From: Chamaea fasciata
Taxonomy: Eukaryota; Chordata; Aves; Passeriformes; Sylviidae
NCBI GenBank assembly: GCA_029207755.1
Contig: JARCOQ010000005.1
Coordinates: 48,635,563-48,699,562, forward strand
Direction of reading: 5' to 3'
DNA length: 64,000 nucleotides
Both the position numbers and the translations under genes were made by a program. Within the stretch, counting starts at the first letter, position 1, and every line of letters begins with the position of its first letter. The notes beneath the pieces are model-generated. The model did not search any database. It was not told the DNA's origin and was given only the letters and a program-made list of their open reading frames with translations. Shown here piece after piece: positions 1 to 13,600 of this stretch.

Positions 1-1522
1 GTGGTGGCAGAAGAACAAACATTTTTCATAACCACCCTACTGTATTAAAATGTGGAGGGGAAAGCAAGTATGAAAACATGATCTCAGAATAGATGCTCTC
101 AACATGCTTCTAAGGAAAGTATTACCAATACACTTCATGTAAGTCATACAGTGGGAATGTAATGGTATTTTTGATCACAAGGAGCGTGAAACCTTAATAA
201 AATCAAAAATGTAGAAGCCAGTATTTTACTTTTTTTTCGAAATGTACCAAGTTTTCCTAACTTGCAGCCCTCTTATATGTAGTAATTTGACCAAAATGTA
301 TATGCTATTACTGATCCTCTTAAGTAGTTCAATATCCAGGAATTCATATTGTTAATAGCATGAAATTTAATTTAATTTCAACAACAATTAAGTGCTTATT
401 TCACTTACCACACATAGCTGTCTTCCCTTAAATTAGGTTTTGTACCATCCTGTACAGAATACTTGAAAAGTACTCTGCTACTAAAGACACTGACTTAAAA
501 GGAAGTATAAATCCCGAATGTTAACTTTGATGTCAGATTCTCTTTACTTAAATATCTGTTCGTTTTAAGAGAGAAATCTTAAAGCATTTTTACAGTGGCA
601 TTGGCACTTAGAGATGTCTGTGATGAACTGGGAATTATGCAACTTCTCTTTATCTGGTTAGTCGCTGAAAATAAAGGGTTTTACCAAAACGATGAAGCCC
701 ATTGCCTTTAGTTCTGTTAAGCAACTTATCTTGCCTTTTAACTTTGTGATTGGCTGAAAGAGGGAGGAGAAGGATTTGAGGAAAACTAGCAGATAGGTGG
801 AAAAACAAATATAAAATATTAGAATTTGTGTCTAAGAGAAATTAACAATTACTGTTGAATCAGCAAAACCTGCAAAGGGAAGCAGTGGAATAAGTGATTT
901 GAGCAGACTGAGTAGGTAAATAGTCTCAACTTCACTATTGTAATACAAATATAATGGATACGTTAAACTCTGTTCCTTGTTTTTAGCCTTCTGTGTGTGT
1001 GTTTTATGTGCTATTCAGCAATGCTTTTAAAAATTAATCATTTACTTGAAGAAACTGGAAACTGGAGGCTAGTGAAAGCGAACTTGTTAGTAAAGACAAC
1101 TTATAAAAATTAGGGCTTGTGTATTTGCAAGTCTTGCGTTTTTCTGCTATTCATGAGACATTAGATTTGGATCTACAAACAGAATTTTTGCTGGCTTGAA
1201 TAATTACAATGAAATTTTGTGTTATGAATTTCTGTTAGTGAAATAATTAATTCAGCTCTTTCCCTCCTATCCATCAAAGCAAATGACATGTAATTATATC
1301 TAAATCACACCTTAAAGGAAAATGTGTGCTTAGTTTTAGCCTAACATTTATCCAGTTTGAACTCATCTGCCTCTTTAATGTTTGTCCACTGGTCAAATTA
1401 ACTTTAAAGTAACTGGATTTCCAGATATTTAATGCTGTTTACCAACAAGGAAAAAACTAACCTGGTTAATTAAAAAGCTTTTCTTGCTGTACTCTTCTGA
1501 GAATGTGTCCCACTCTTTTTAG
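1..1522 (+). other. IFT56 intron (partial)
   Basis: AT-rich sequence ending at the acceptor of the first exon in the window. The preceding exon (expected to end with a sequence like LLFHLAHK) is not found here, so this is intronic throughout. I see no repeat that I recognise or other structured element in it. Confidence 0.8.
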
Positions 1523-1668
1523 TTCAGTGATGAAAAGAAACTGATGAGCTCTCACCAGAACCTGCAAGATGTTACAGAAGATCAGCTTAGCCTGGCATCT
1601 ATCCACTACATGCGGTCCCACTACCAAGAAGCTATTGATATCTACAAGCGCATTCTGCTGGATAATCG
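1523..1668 (+). CDS. IFT56: IFT56 coding exon a (first in window)
   Basis: The acceptor is a T-rich tract ending TTTTTAG at 1522. The exon starts in phase 0 with [14 protein letters not shown] and runs through a TPR helix pair ([20 protein letters not shown]) to LLDN plus two bases of an arginine codon. The donor GTGCGC at 1669 is weak: only GT and the G at +5 fit the consensus well. The frame stays open for 57 codons past the donor, to TAA at 1838-1840, but that part resembles nothing in the family. The exon start was chosen from the acceptor and homology; the ATG at 1544 is internal, not the start codon. Confidence 0.96.
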
Positions 1669-4600
1669 GTGCGCATCTCTAAACCCTAATGGAACATCTA
1701 TGTTATTGGTAGTATTTAAATTCCAAATAGTTGCTTGGTTTCTGAAAGAAGGCATTTTCCACAACTACTATGTCCCTTTCCCATCACAGAATGAGCACCA
1801 GTTGCAGCTCCTCAATTTTGTTCGTTCAAAGTATTATTAAAAACCCCATGATTAAAAAGAAGTCTGCTCTGTCTTGTTTTCTGTTTGTGAAATTGTTGGT
1901 TAATTCATTCTGACATGTTTTTTATTTTGTAATTTATTTCTTCTGAAATGATATATGGTTATGTACTTCTTTGTCTTTTTATTTTTTCCTCTCTGATGGT
2001 CAATCTTGTGACCTTGCTTGAATTATTGATTTCTCTTTCACCTCTTAGCCTTTCTAATAAGGGTTCAGTTCTTGGGTTTTATGTAGAGTTCCTTGCATTC
2101 CTTTAAGTCTGAAATTCTTTCCTTTTCTGTTTATCCTCTATGGCATTTGTTGATGGGTTTTTCAGCCATGTTCTGCAAATTTTTAGTCCAGAATTTAACA
2201 AGGAACAAATTGAATTCTTAAGTAGCTGGAAGTATTTTTAATAAAATATAAACTACTGTCCCAGAATACTGCTATCTTTTGGCACTATCTCCTCTTGAAT
2301 GTTTCAGAGAAATCCATCAAAATGCATGTCTCATGTAATGCTTGGGAAAGCGATTTTAACCTTCAAGTTGTGCAGAAACAATCAGTCAAAGCTAAATGAG
2401 TAACCTTCATAACAATTATCCTTTTACTTAGAGTTTTCACAAATGCTTGTCTTTTCTCTGTCTAGTTCTTCTGGCTTGACTGCTTGTAATTGATGCCTTG
2501 AGAGGCTGATCTAGAACAGAGACTAGACAGAGTTAAAAAATAAAGTAGGTATTCATTAAAAAGCCTTAAAGTATACACCTTGGGCAGTATAAGAGCCTGG
2601 CCACGGCTACACTCAAGATGGACCCAAAATGGTCACAAAAATGGATGACCAGTCACAAGGTTTCACACTTTTATACGTTTTGGTTCGTTTGTATATTGGA
2701 GTTATTGTCCAATTATAGCTTCAGGTTATGAAGTTCCATTCTCCTTGTTGCTCTCTTCAGTTCGCTGTTGTTTATACTTTTTGGGCCTGAAGCTTGTAAC
2801 AGTTGTCCTTGGTTTCAAGCTGGAAAGGGATTGTGTTTGTCTACCTACCCTGTGAAGAGAACTTACTGACACTTAATATGAAGCTCAGAGCTACGCACCT
2901 AGGCAAGCACAGAATCTGAAAAATATGAAAGCTAAAACTTAAGGCATCATAATGACAAGGATTTGATGAAATAATTGTGCTCGGTACAAACTTTTATCTG
3001 CATATTAAATGTCTTTGAGTGTATTGCTTAGAAAATCATGTTCTGCCAGGTGCTCATGTTCTGCACATTTCTTTGGTATGAAGTTGCCACCATTCCCCAG
3101 ACTGGCAAACCAAAAGTTTTGTTGGTGATTCTTAAAAGCTGTAGTAGCTGCTGTGGAAAAAAATATTGTGAGTCTGTTCCAGCTAACAAACTAGAGAAGC
3201 CCTAAGCATTTCTCAGAAAATCCAGTTTTGATGTGTTTGTAAAATATATATAGATGTGAGAGTTTTCTTTTTATTTACTGATTTTAATGCACTGTAATGG
3301 AAAATGTTAAACTATCTGATGGGATTTAAAGGTTCTCTTCAATCCTCTTTCCTGCAGGGAATACCTGGCTCTGAATGTATATGTGGCCCTGTGCTATTAC
3401 AAACTGGATTACTACGATGTATCACAGGAAGTGCTAGCCGTTTATCTTCAGCAAGTTCCTGACAGCACCATTGCTCTTAACCTTAAGGCTTGTAACCATT
3501 TCCGACTTTATAATGGAAAAGCTGCAGAGGTATCTATTGGACCTCAACTCACCTTTATTTTAGTTTAAGGTTCCACACACATATTTCTTTTCCTTTGTCT
3601 TAATCAGTAATTTTGATAATGGCCTTTACCTTGACACTGTGTCCTTTTAGGAATGTCACCTTTTTCAGTTTCCCTGGCATTAACACATCTGTCCACATAT
3701 GTGCACAGTGGTCTTACTATTTCCCCAGTATCCTGTTGATCTTGTGATTATATTCCAGTTGCTAAAATAATTAGATAGAGGTGGAAAGGCAAAATCTTCT
3801 AGTCGTCCAACACCAATGGAGATGTCTTGCTATCAGCTTTGATGCTCATTTGAAGCTCCACTTAGGCTTCTGTGCTTTTTTGGTTTTATGTTAAAATTTT
3901 GGAATGTATGTAATTCCAGGCAGAGCTCAAGAACTTGACAGATAGTGCCTCATCATCTTTTGAGTTTGGCAAGGAGCTCATTAAGCACAATCTGGTAAGT
4001 AATGCATTTCTGGGATTTAATATGAACTGCACTCACTTGTAGAGCTTTTCATGATGATTCATAAAATGGGATATTTTGAAAAATTGCAGACTTAATTGAG
4101 TCTGTGCTGCCATATAAGTCCCATTCCAGGGATCCTACTAGAATAATGAATGTGCCATCAAGTGTATTTACTTTTTTTTCCTGGAATTTTTCCCTGACAG
4201 TTTGAGACTGTGTCAAGAAAATAATATTGTTGCTTTTAGTCGTAAAGGAGTACTAAAATAATGTATGTTGTGTAAGAGTACCTTTGCAAAATATTTTGTG
4301 GAGGCCACTCCATAAAGACACTGTAGAAACAAGTCAGGATGACCCTGAACTCTATTTAGTATCAGAACAATTTGACTGGAATAAAAATAGCTCACGAACA
4401 TGGCCTTCATCTGAAAAGTACTAAGCAAGGAATTCTAGGAAAAAAGATGCTTGTAAAATCAAAACACTGTTGTGTTCTGCAGTAAAAGAGTCACTAAGAA
4501 TAACTAATGGTTAATTTTCCCTTCGGTGGTATTATTATTTTTCTGAACAACTAGTAACAGTAGATTAATCATGTTTAACGTTGGGCAGTTACTTACTTTG

Positions 4601-7600
4601 TCATTTTTCAAGAGCAGTCATCACAAGCTAACACTTCTTTCCCCAAGAGTTAAAACTGCTTTCAAACTGGACTTCTGTAAGTTAGTGTTGTTTATTTTGT
4701 ATGTTGGTATTTTTGCCAGTGCTTTATTGAATAAGTCCATTAGATCTTGTTGGAGGAACTGTCATGTGAAACTGGAGTATAATCAACTGCTCCTGATCAT
4801 TTTAGGATCCTGTGTTGTCGCCCTTATCTTTTTCAGCCTACTGATGTTTGTATTTTTGTAGTGGAGTTTTTCACAGATTTTCAGGTAAATAAAGTGATGT
4901 TTACATTCCTCTCTTGAGGAAGGACAATTGATAGACCTCTAGTTTGACCAGTGTGGTGGGAGAAGTGTCAACCTCATTGTCCAATCCCTGGTCATTGTCC
5001 AAAATCTATACAAGCCGAAGTAGAAAAATAAACTTCCTTCTTTTTGCCCTGACGACCTGACTGCGTGCGTGTCATTCTTTTCATGTCCTATAGCGACACT
5101 GTCATTCTAAATAAATGTGGGGTTGCTTGCCTATTTTTTTTCATATGAAAACATCATAGGCAGTTTATAGTTTTGCATGTGTTGCCTCCACCCAGGCTAT
5201 GTTATTCTTTTAAATCTTTGACATATAATGTATCACTCTTTTGAGCTGCTAAAAGCTGAAATAAATTAATCTTTACATATGGATTAAATACTTACATTCT
5301 TCAGAGTAAAGATTGTCACACTGTATAATTCTATAGCTATATTAAAGCAGGAATTAAGCTAATGCCAGAGCCACTGACATTTTCCTACTGTTTATGTAGG
5401 TATTTAAGGATTAATTTCCTTGATTTAACTTATCATAGAAAAGATTCTGATACACGATTATCAATATGCTACTTTTCTTTGCAGGTGGTTTTCCGAGGAG
5501 GAGAAGGGGCTTTGCAAGTCCTACCTCCTCTAGTTGATGTTGTTCCTGAGGCAAGACTGAATCTTGTGATTTACTATCTCCAGCAAGGTAAATAGACCTT
5601 CCTTTGGTTCTTTCATAGCTTGAGGGATGACATTAATTCATCTTATCTCAACTTATTCAATCCTTTTTTTCTTTGCAGTAAAATGTAATTTATTTCACTT
5701 TCTGTTCCTCTGTAAAATAGTGAAGTAAAAGTGCCCCTGGCTTGCAGAGAAGGTCTTTAATACTGTGCACTCAAAAAAAGCCTACTTCAGCAGAGTATTG
5801 GAGGTTCTTGGGTTGCAGGAGATAGCTTTGGAGATGGTGGTGTTTATTCGTTTCTAGTGAGGGGACCTCTCCTCTGCATGAATATGTAAGAATGGTAAGC
5901 ATATATCCTGTAACGGCAAGGAAAACGATTTTTGTGAGTAAAACACAAACAAAATATGAACTAAAGTGACTGTGAACAAGATATTTCATTAAAATCTACT
6001 TTACAATTCCTAAAGAATGCAGGTAGGTAGCCAGAATCAGTTGGGAAGGATTTTCTACTTGTATCTTTCCCGTGTTTGCCAGCTTCTCTGAATTATATCT
6101 GAGTTTTTCAGAACTATTCCTATTCTCCCATTGTGTTCTTTTATTCAACAGTGGGTTGACTGGCTGTGTCATTCAAGGCAGGTCCAATTAGATCAGGTTG
6201 CTTAAAGCCTTGTCCAGACAAGCATCCAGTTAGAACTTCTCTCTTTCTACCTGGAGTCCACTGCCTTTCTCTCACTCTTTGAAACCTGTTTCCATCTGCT
6301 CTGTACCCTCTTATCAGTTAATTGTAGACAGTGATAAGATCTCCCCTGAGATCCTTTCTCCTCTGAAAGCTAAGCAAACACAGTTCACTCAGTTTCTCCT
6401 CAGCCCTCTTCCTGCCTTGGGAGCCCTCAGTTGCGCTCACTCCAGTGTTTCAATGTCTGTCTTGATGGTAGGATCCCAAACCTGGACACAGTACTCATGT
6501 GCAGCCTCACAAGTGCCAAATAAAGAATTCCTTCCCTTGCTGTGATGGCTCTATTCATGCTAATATGATCCAGTGTGCAGTTGGCCTCCTTTGCTGCAAG
6601 GCTGCACTGTCTGCCAGATTGCCTTTTAGCCAGTCAGCTCCCCACCCAACTTGCTCAGGCCTGTTTCAAACGATGCAAGATGCAAGACTTGCATTTTGCT
6701 TCCACTGAACTTCATCAGATTTCTTTCAGTCCATTTTTTCAGCCTGCTGAGCTGCTTCTCAAGATCTGGGAGCTTTCTTCACAATCGTTTATCATTTGCA
6801 GACTTGCTCAGACTACTCCACGCTATCCTATCATCTGGATCATTAATTAAAATAAGTTATTCAACAGTATCAGTCAGTCCCTGGGGCATTCAATTAGTAA
6901 TGAGCCACCTGTTGGATTTTGTACGACCCATCACTCTCCTTTGGTAGTCCAGCCAGTTTTCCACCCCCTTATAGTCTTACTTAGCCAGTCCTATCTTTCA
7001 CGTTTGTATGAGAGACCATGTCAGAGACATTGCTAAAGTTAAGGTATACAGCATCAGCCATTATCCTCTTATTCACACAACCAGTCACACCTTGAATTAG
7101 TGAGTACATTTTGGCATTGGTAAATCCATGTCTGCTGTCCCCAGGCACCCTTCTCTCCAGTAGTATTGTTGCCAGTGTCACTATAGGCAATATTGGTACT
7201 ATTACCAATTATCTTGCTCAATAATATTGTTGATAATAACATATGTTTCAAATAAGTTCTATTTACATGGAAACAAAGTGCATCTCATACATCAGTTAAA
7301 AATCAGTCTTGTTTAATCATATGCTGTTTACCTTGCACTAATTTTCATTAGTTAGGTTCTGCTCTTCACTGTGATATACAAATGATTTGTCTACTGACAA
7401 AGAAAGTCAAGGGGTATTCAGACTAAAACCTCTTTTCTGGTTTGGCTAAGTTTCCATTTTTAAGTCTTGCTAGGTTAGCAACATTGGTTAAGAAAGTGAG
7501 AAATTCTTACTTCTTATGACTACAGCTGTCTCTCCAAAACTTAAAAGGTCTCTGATAAACATAGGCTTATGCTAATATATCCTCTGAACTGGAATGACTG

Positions 7601-10600
7601 AAGCACAAACATGCACTCCATTGTTTCAACTTTTCAGGGCAGTGACTTCTAACAGCGTTTGAGGTCAGTTGGTATCCTGCTGTAATCTGTTCCCGTGAGA
7701 TTTGCTAGTCACTTCTGTTGGAGCCTCAAGAACATAGTTCTGTGTTGATGGTATACACTGTTTTGATAAAAATGAGCGTTACTCCCATTTCTTTTGTGGT
7801 GGTTTGAGCTAACAAAAAAAAAAAAAAAAAGGCACAAAGCAAAGGTAATGCTGCCTTACTATGTTCAAGGGGGTCAAGGGAGCAGGTAGGAAAGCAGAGA
7901 TGATGGATGGGAGCCTGGCAGCTCCACTGTATATTGCCTTAAGTGCCTGCATGGATTGTATGTTCTAGTGAAAAAAATTTTTGTTTGATAAGGTTTATTT
8001 GTGTGGGCAGTTGGTGTAATGCTGTATTAACAAAATTTTGCCAGGAACAGAGGATCTTCACTAGGTTGGTTCACAAAGCCAACCATAGTGCCAACTTTTT
8101 TTTTTTTTTAATTTGGGTAAAGTTTAGGATCTATTCAGTTTATATAATTATTAAGTGGAAAGGAAGTTGTTTATAAATTTCAAACTTCACATGCAAATTT
8201 CTATACTAGTAGTGATTTTTCCTTGTTAATTAGGGTCTGCTGGGCAGATGCTGAAATATTGCTAAGGAAAAGATTAAGTTTCCCTACAGCATCATGTTAC
8301 TCTATTCTCTTTGAGGGCTAAATAAATAGAAATAGAAAACAAAATATGGGAAGATGATGGATTTATTTTTTTGACCTTTGGTGTTGAGAAGGCAGCCACT
8401 GGATTATGAACAAAGGGCCCAAACCATCTCTTCTAGGAAAACTGTACTAAATAAGAAGCTATTACTCACTCTGTGTTTGTTATATGAGTTCTGGAAAACT
8501 ATCACCATTGTAATAGAAATTCACAATGATTTATAGTTACTTTTCTCCTTCTGTCTAAGTGGTTTATTTCTAAGTCTGTAACTATTGGGGAATGTTGTAG
8601 AGAATGAGTGACTTGTTCTAATACAGTGTGCTATGGGTTGTCATGCATTCTGATGTCTGGCATTTCAGATGATGTGCAGGAGGCTTATAACCTGATTAAG
8701 GACCTGGAACCTACAGCTCCACAGGTAATTGGAAAATTATGTCATGGCACATAAAGACAGAGGTTATAAACTGATACGAAACCTGCCATATACAAAACTG
8801 GTATCCTTAGGACAGCTTGCCCCATTCCCACTCTTAAAACTCTTGTATTTTCATCCCTTCATCAACAATAAATTTAATGTGCCTGCATAAAGTATTACAT
8901 ATGGGCATATATGAATACCTAGCCTGTTTATTACTGTACCACCTGGGTTCAACTAAGAAAACAGCTCTGTTGTGTGCAGCCTTGATTTTGGGAAATGGAC
9001 CATTACTGCACAGGTAAAAGCCTCAGTGCAACTATAGCTGATTGTCTTCCTGGTGGTGGCTTTCATCCCTCATATCTGCTAGCTCATATGCTCATATAGT
9101 TTGTACTGAAGCCATTTCAATTAAAATGAGCTAAATTAAACAGTTTTAATAAATGGTATTTTCAAATCCCATGACACTTTGGCTGCCATGAGTGAAAACT
9201 GCAGTATCCCTTGGCAGCTACTGTAATTTTTTTCTATGGTAGTTCCAGCATCTTTAGTCTCTGATTTATTCCTCTTAGCTGTTTATTTTCCAAAGGTCAC
9301 ATAGCTGGGCATAAAAGAGATCTTTCATTAGTCTGTGTAAGGAATTAGATGGAGAGAGGGAGGGAAGGAGGAAGGGAGGGAAAAGGAAAACCTCAAAAAC
9401 ATAGATCTGGTGATTCTGTGCTGAGGAGTGTCTTCTGATGTTCCTTTACACTTCTTGCATTTTTCAGTATAGCAAAACTTACTTGAAAGTACTTGAAAGT
9501 TTTCTGCAGCTGTTGGTCCTATTGTATCCTTTGTTGTCTCAATATACTTGGCTAATAATTCTTGATCACATTTTGAAATGAGAATCTGTGCTTTTTTTTT
9601 CCATTTCTCACTCACACTTAAAAGGAACTCCCTGCTAAGCCTTGCAAAACTACTTCTAAAACCTCCTTGAGTACTTCTCAAATTTCTTCTTTATCTCAAT
9701 GCCTATAGGATAATAATTAGGCATTTGTAAGACAGTTTGTGTGCTGAAATGATTACTTACTATCCTGGTTAGTACTCTCAGGTTGTTTCTTTATATTCTG
9801 TCATCAGTCTCTTGAAAGATGTCTCACTTCTTCTATGTTTACCTCTGTGACAGGGCTGTCCTGGTTTATCAGGAGTACCTACTAAAATGGGTTTATAGAT
9901 ACAACTCTTAATTATAAGATTTGGGTAAAACAAAATGAGACGTGCTGAGAAAAATTTGTCCAGAGAGGAATCAAGCTATAGTTTCTCATACTAGAGGTTA
10001 CAGGGTACTCAACTCCTAATTTCACTAGAGTAACATGGCCACAGAGCACAAACCTCTTGACATATTTGTCCTGATGAGAAACACTAGGAAATTTGCAGCA
10101 GGGATGTCAATGGTTACCGTTAACCAATGTGCATACTTGAAAGGGGATCTGTGCATTAGTATAACAGTAGTGCACTCCTTGGTGATATGATGGTGAAGAG
10201 GACATGAAAGGTTGTTATCATGTTCCTCCTGGTGCATTGTCTTTGACTATAAGACTTACCAGGAAACAGAGTACCCGTCTGCATCTAACATATTTAGTAG
10301 AAGTAACTACCTAGCGAGTAGAATGCATTTTGGGGGGCTGAATTAGTACTGTGCTTAAGCACTACCACAGTAACCAGCCACCTACTAAACTCAGTTGTGA
10401 TAGAGTTGAATTAATGAAGAAAATAATGTACACATAGGCTTTTATGTATCTTCTGAAATCTTCATCATGTCTTCTCTGATCCCTTTTAACTTTTTTTTTT
10501 TTTTTCCCAGGAGTACATCCTCAAAGGGGTGGTAAATGCAGCACTTGGACAAGAAATGGGCTCCGTGAGTATAGCCCATAAGGTTCTCCAGCTTCTCCAA

Positions 10601-13600
10601 CAATATAATGTGAACAGATCTGTAGAAACTGGAATGGAGTGAAAGAGGCCGTCATTTCTTATTTAGATTGCAGGATTTCTGAGTCTCTTAACCTCCTTCT
10701 GTACAATAATCAGTCCAGAATGAATGAAATGCAAATTTCTCTTGCTGGCTTGATAGTAAACCAAGATTAATTTGATTTCTCTATCCTGTTTACAAAATCC
10801 CTGTTTGCTTTGTACAGCATTCTTCTTTATCTAGGCACACAGAGTGGCACATTTACCTTCTCTGTTTTTGCTTCACCCCTGGTTTATCTGTTAGTTGCTC
10901 CTCAAATGTTCCTCAGAGCATATTTTCGCTGTGTATTTTAGCATCAACGCTGGAACTCATCTTGGATTTCTTTTTTATTCTTCTTCCAGAGAGATCATCT
11001 GAAAATTGCTCAGCAGTTCTTCCAGCTGGTGGGGGAATCAGCCAGTGAATGTGGTATGCTTGAAATGTTCTTTTTCCATTAAGTAAGCCATCTTAAAATA
11101 TCCAAATAAATACTATCATATCTGTGTCTAACTGCTGACTGTTAGCAGAAATATTGCTAGGCATTTTGTTTCTATAGGCTGAGTTTCAGAAAGTCTAAAT
11201 TGTAGTCTAAAACACATTTGCAAGTTTAAATTAGAAATTACCTTACTATACGACTTCATCTGGAAAAGAGGCTGTACTATCAACTGCAAGGCTTTGTGAG
11301 AGACTCTGTGGCAGCTTGCCTTTGCCTAATAATCCCCATTAGAGAAAGAGAAGACAACAGCCTAATTAATTAAAGTGAGTGGCTGAAACCTCACAGGCAG
11401 AGATACACAGGTACAAATCTAGGACCACTAATGAAAGCCTGTCAAGTACATAGAGTCCTAGCATGGAGCATGCCCTGAAATTGATGGTCATAAAAATGTA
11501 AAGAGGACTTTGGCTACCGGGAGAAATGGAAGCTCTGGGACTCACTTCTTGCTTGAATAAGAGAGAGAAAAAAGGGCATTATAACCCACCCACCACCATG
11601 CCCCCAAATCAGTATATTTTCAATATTTAGTTTTATTTACTCAGTAATAGACCAGACCAAGTTCTTCTCTTCCCTTCTCTTTGCCAAAACCAAAAATCCC
11701 AAATAAAAAAAGAGTCAGTAGTTGTAACACAGAAATTCAGACTAAATGGGGCTTGCCAGTTTCCTTTGTAGGCATTGTCACTTAGTATTGTTTCTTTAGG
11801 TGGGTAACTTGTTAATCTTTATGGTGCAAATAGCTCATGGTCCTCAGAGACAGAATGCTGTCTCCTGTGTCCATGGTGACTAAAGAGAAGGAGCTCCAGA
11901 GACAGAATGGCATCACTGATGAAAGTTTCAGAAATACTGTTGAGCTCTTCTATTAGAAGAGAATGGCTCTTCTATTGTTCCCCTTGCAGCCCTGGTGCTA
12001 TTGAGGTAATGCATCCGAGAATTTCACGTAGGAAGGCTGGAAGTGGTTCCATAGATGAGATTTCCCTAACTCATTCTTTTGCATTGAAGCTATGCCTTCA
12101 GAGTTGGGATCCCAGAAAACAAGAAGAAACAACATGAACCACAGCAGTGGAGGACTCAGTGAGTGGGAACACCTTAATGTCTGTAATAGTCATGCAGGTG
12201 TGATGAGTGACCAGAGCACACACGGATAAAAATAATACAGAGATAGTCAGGGACAAGATAGTCAGGAAAAGGATTTCTTGTGAAGATATAGCCCAAAAAT
12301 GAAATAGTTAGGAAGCCAAAAGTCTGAATTTTACTGTGAAATATTTTTAAACTCATATGCAAAATAAACACAGAGAGGCTGAGACTTCAGCCTTTCAGTG
12401 GCTGGGGCAGGGGGAATGGGAACAGAAATGTAGTACAATTAGGAAGGTGGATTACTTGAAAAAAAATGAGCCTCTGGGAAGGATTGGTTCCAAACAGAGG
12501 TAAAGGAAACATCAGTACTGTGAGGATCTTACCCTCTTGGTACTTCCATGTAAGAACTGCTTTGTCATCTTCTTAGAAGTTTATGGGAGGAAACTGCTAT
12601 AGAGAAGAGCACACAGTTCAGGGCAATTCCTTTAAAGGTAAAATAGTGTGAGGGATTTTGTTAAACCTCAAATGAAGAACAGATGGAGGTCAACAAACTG
12701 TAGATAGGAAATAGAAGAGGCAAACAGTTCTATTTAGGCAGTATAGAACAAAAAACCAAACACATGAAGCCCGAGGATGCAAGTGTTTTTATTAAAAAAT
12801 TAGATGTTTTTTAAAAGTTGGATAAAGTGGAAAGCCTGATTTTAGAAGAGGAAGCTAAAAACTAAAATAATTTTTTTTATGTGATAGGTGGAAGGTAACA
12901 TGTAGGATATTGTTTCTATTAAATGTACAATGGGGATTGTACATTAAATAAACATACATTGTACATAAATAAACATGCATAAATATAAATAGATTATGCC
13001 AGTGGAAAATGATTCTAAATATGATAGAAATTTTCTCTCAAAATAAATATTTTTTCTTTATCAGTTAGTAAAATAATACTGTTTAGATAGGCAACTCACT
13101 ATATTGAAGCCAAATTATTCAGCAGCCAGCCTGGATGGGAACAGTGAGTGGCATATTAAACAGGTTACAGATTTTATATAGAAAGATAAGTAATAGTTGG
13201 AGACTTTTGTTCTGCCCATATTTACCTAATAAATGCAATTACATAGCATAATAAACAGCATGAATTTTTGTTTCTGTCTTTCTTAGAGAAAGCACAAGTG
13301 AACAGGTAACTCTGGACCAACATTGAATTACACACCACCTGAGCTGAAATTTTATGATTAAATTACAATTCATCTGAGTATAATCAAATTCAATATCCAT
13401 GTGTTAGCAAATACCTAAAAAAAGTCCACAGTACTAATCCTAAGAAGAGAAGCTACATAATAACCTTTCTCATTTCTAGCAGACAATTTTACAGGGAAAT
13501 AGCAGTGAAAAGGATAAAATGCACCTGATCTGAACGCTTGAAAGAACCTTTTGTTTATTTAAAGAAAGGGCTTGTGTTCATAATTAATAAGCTATAGGAG

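Noticed and set aside
4571..4861. A 96-codon frame with two hydrophobic stretches just before the short LTR-like unit, suggestive of an envelope transmembrane tail
   Set aside because: The sequence is T-rich, so hydrophobic residues arise by chance. There is no recognisable retroviral motif and no frame upstream.
6279..7208. Several 60-98 codon frames on both strands
   Set aside because: All fall within the old CR1 fragment; the sense strand of the element is broken by many changes.
7814..7830. Poly(A) tract as the tail of a processed pseudogene
   Set aside because: No coding resemblance to a known gene upstream and no flanking duplication.
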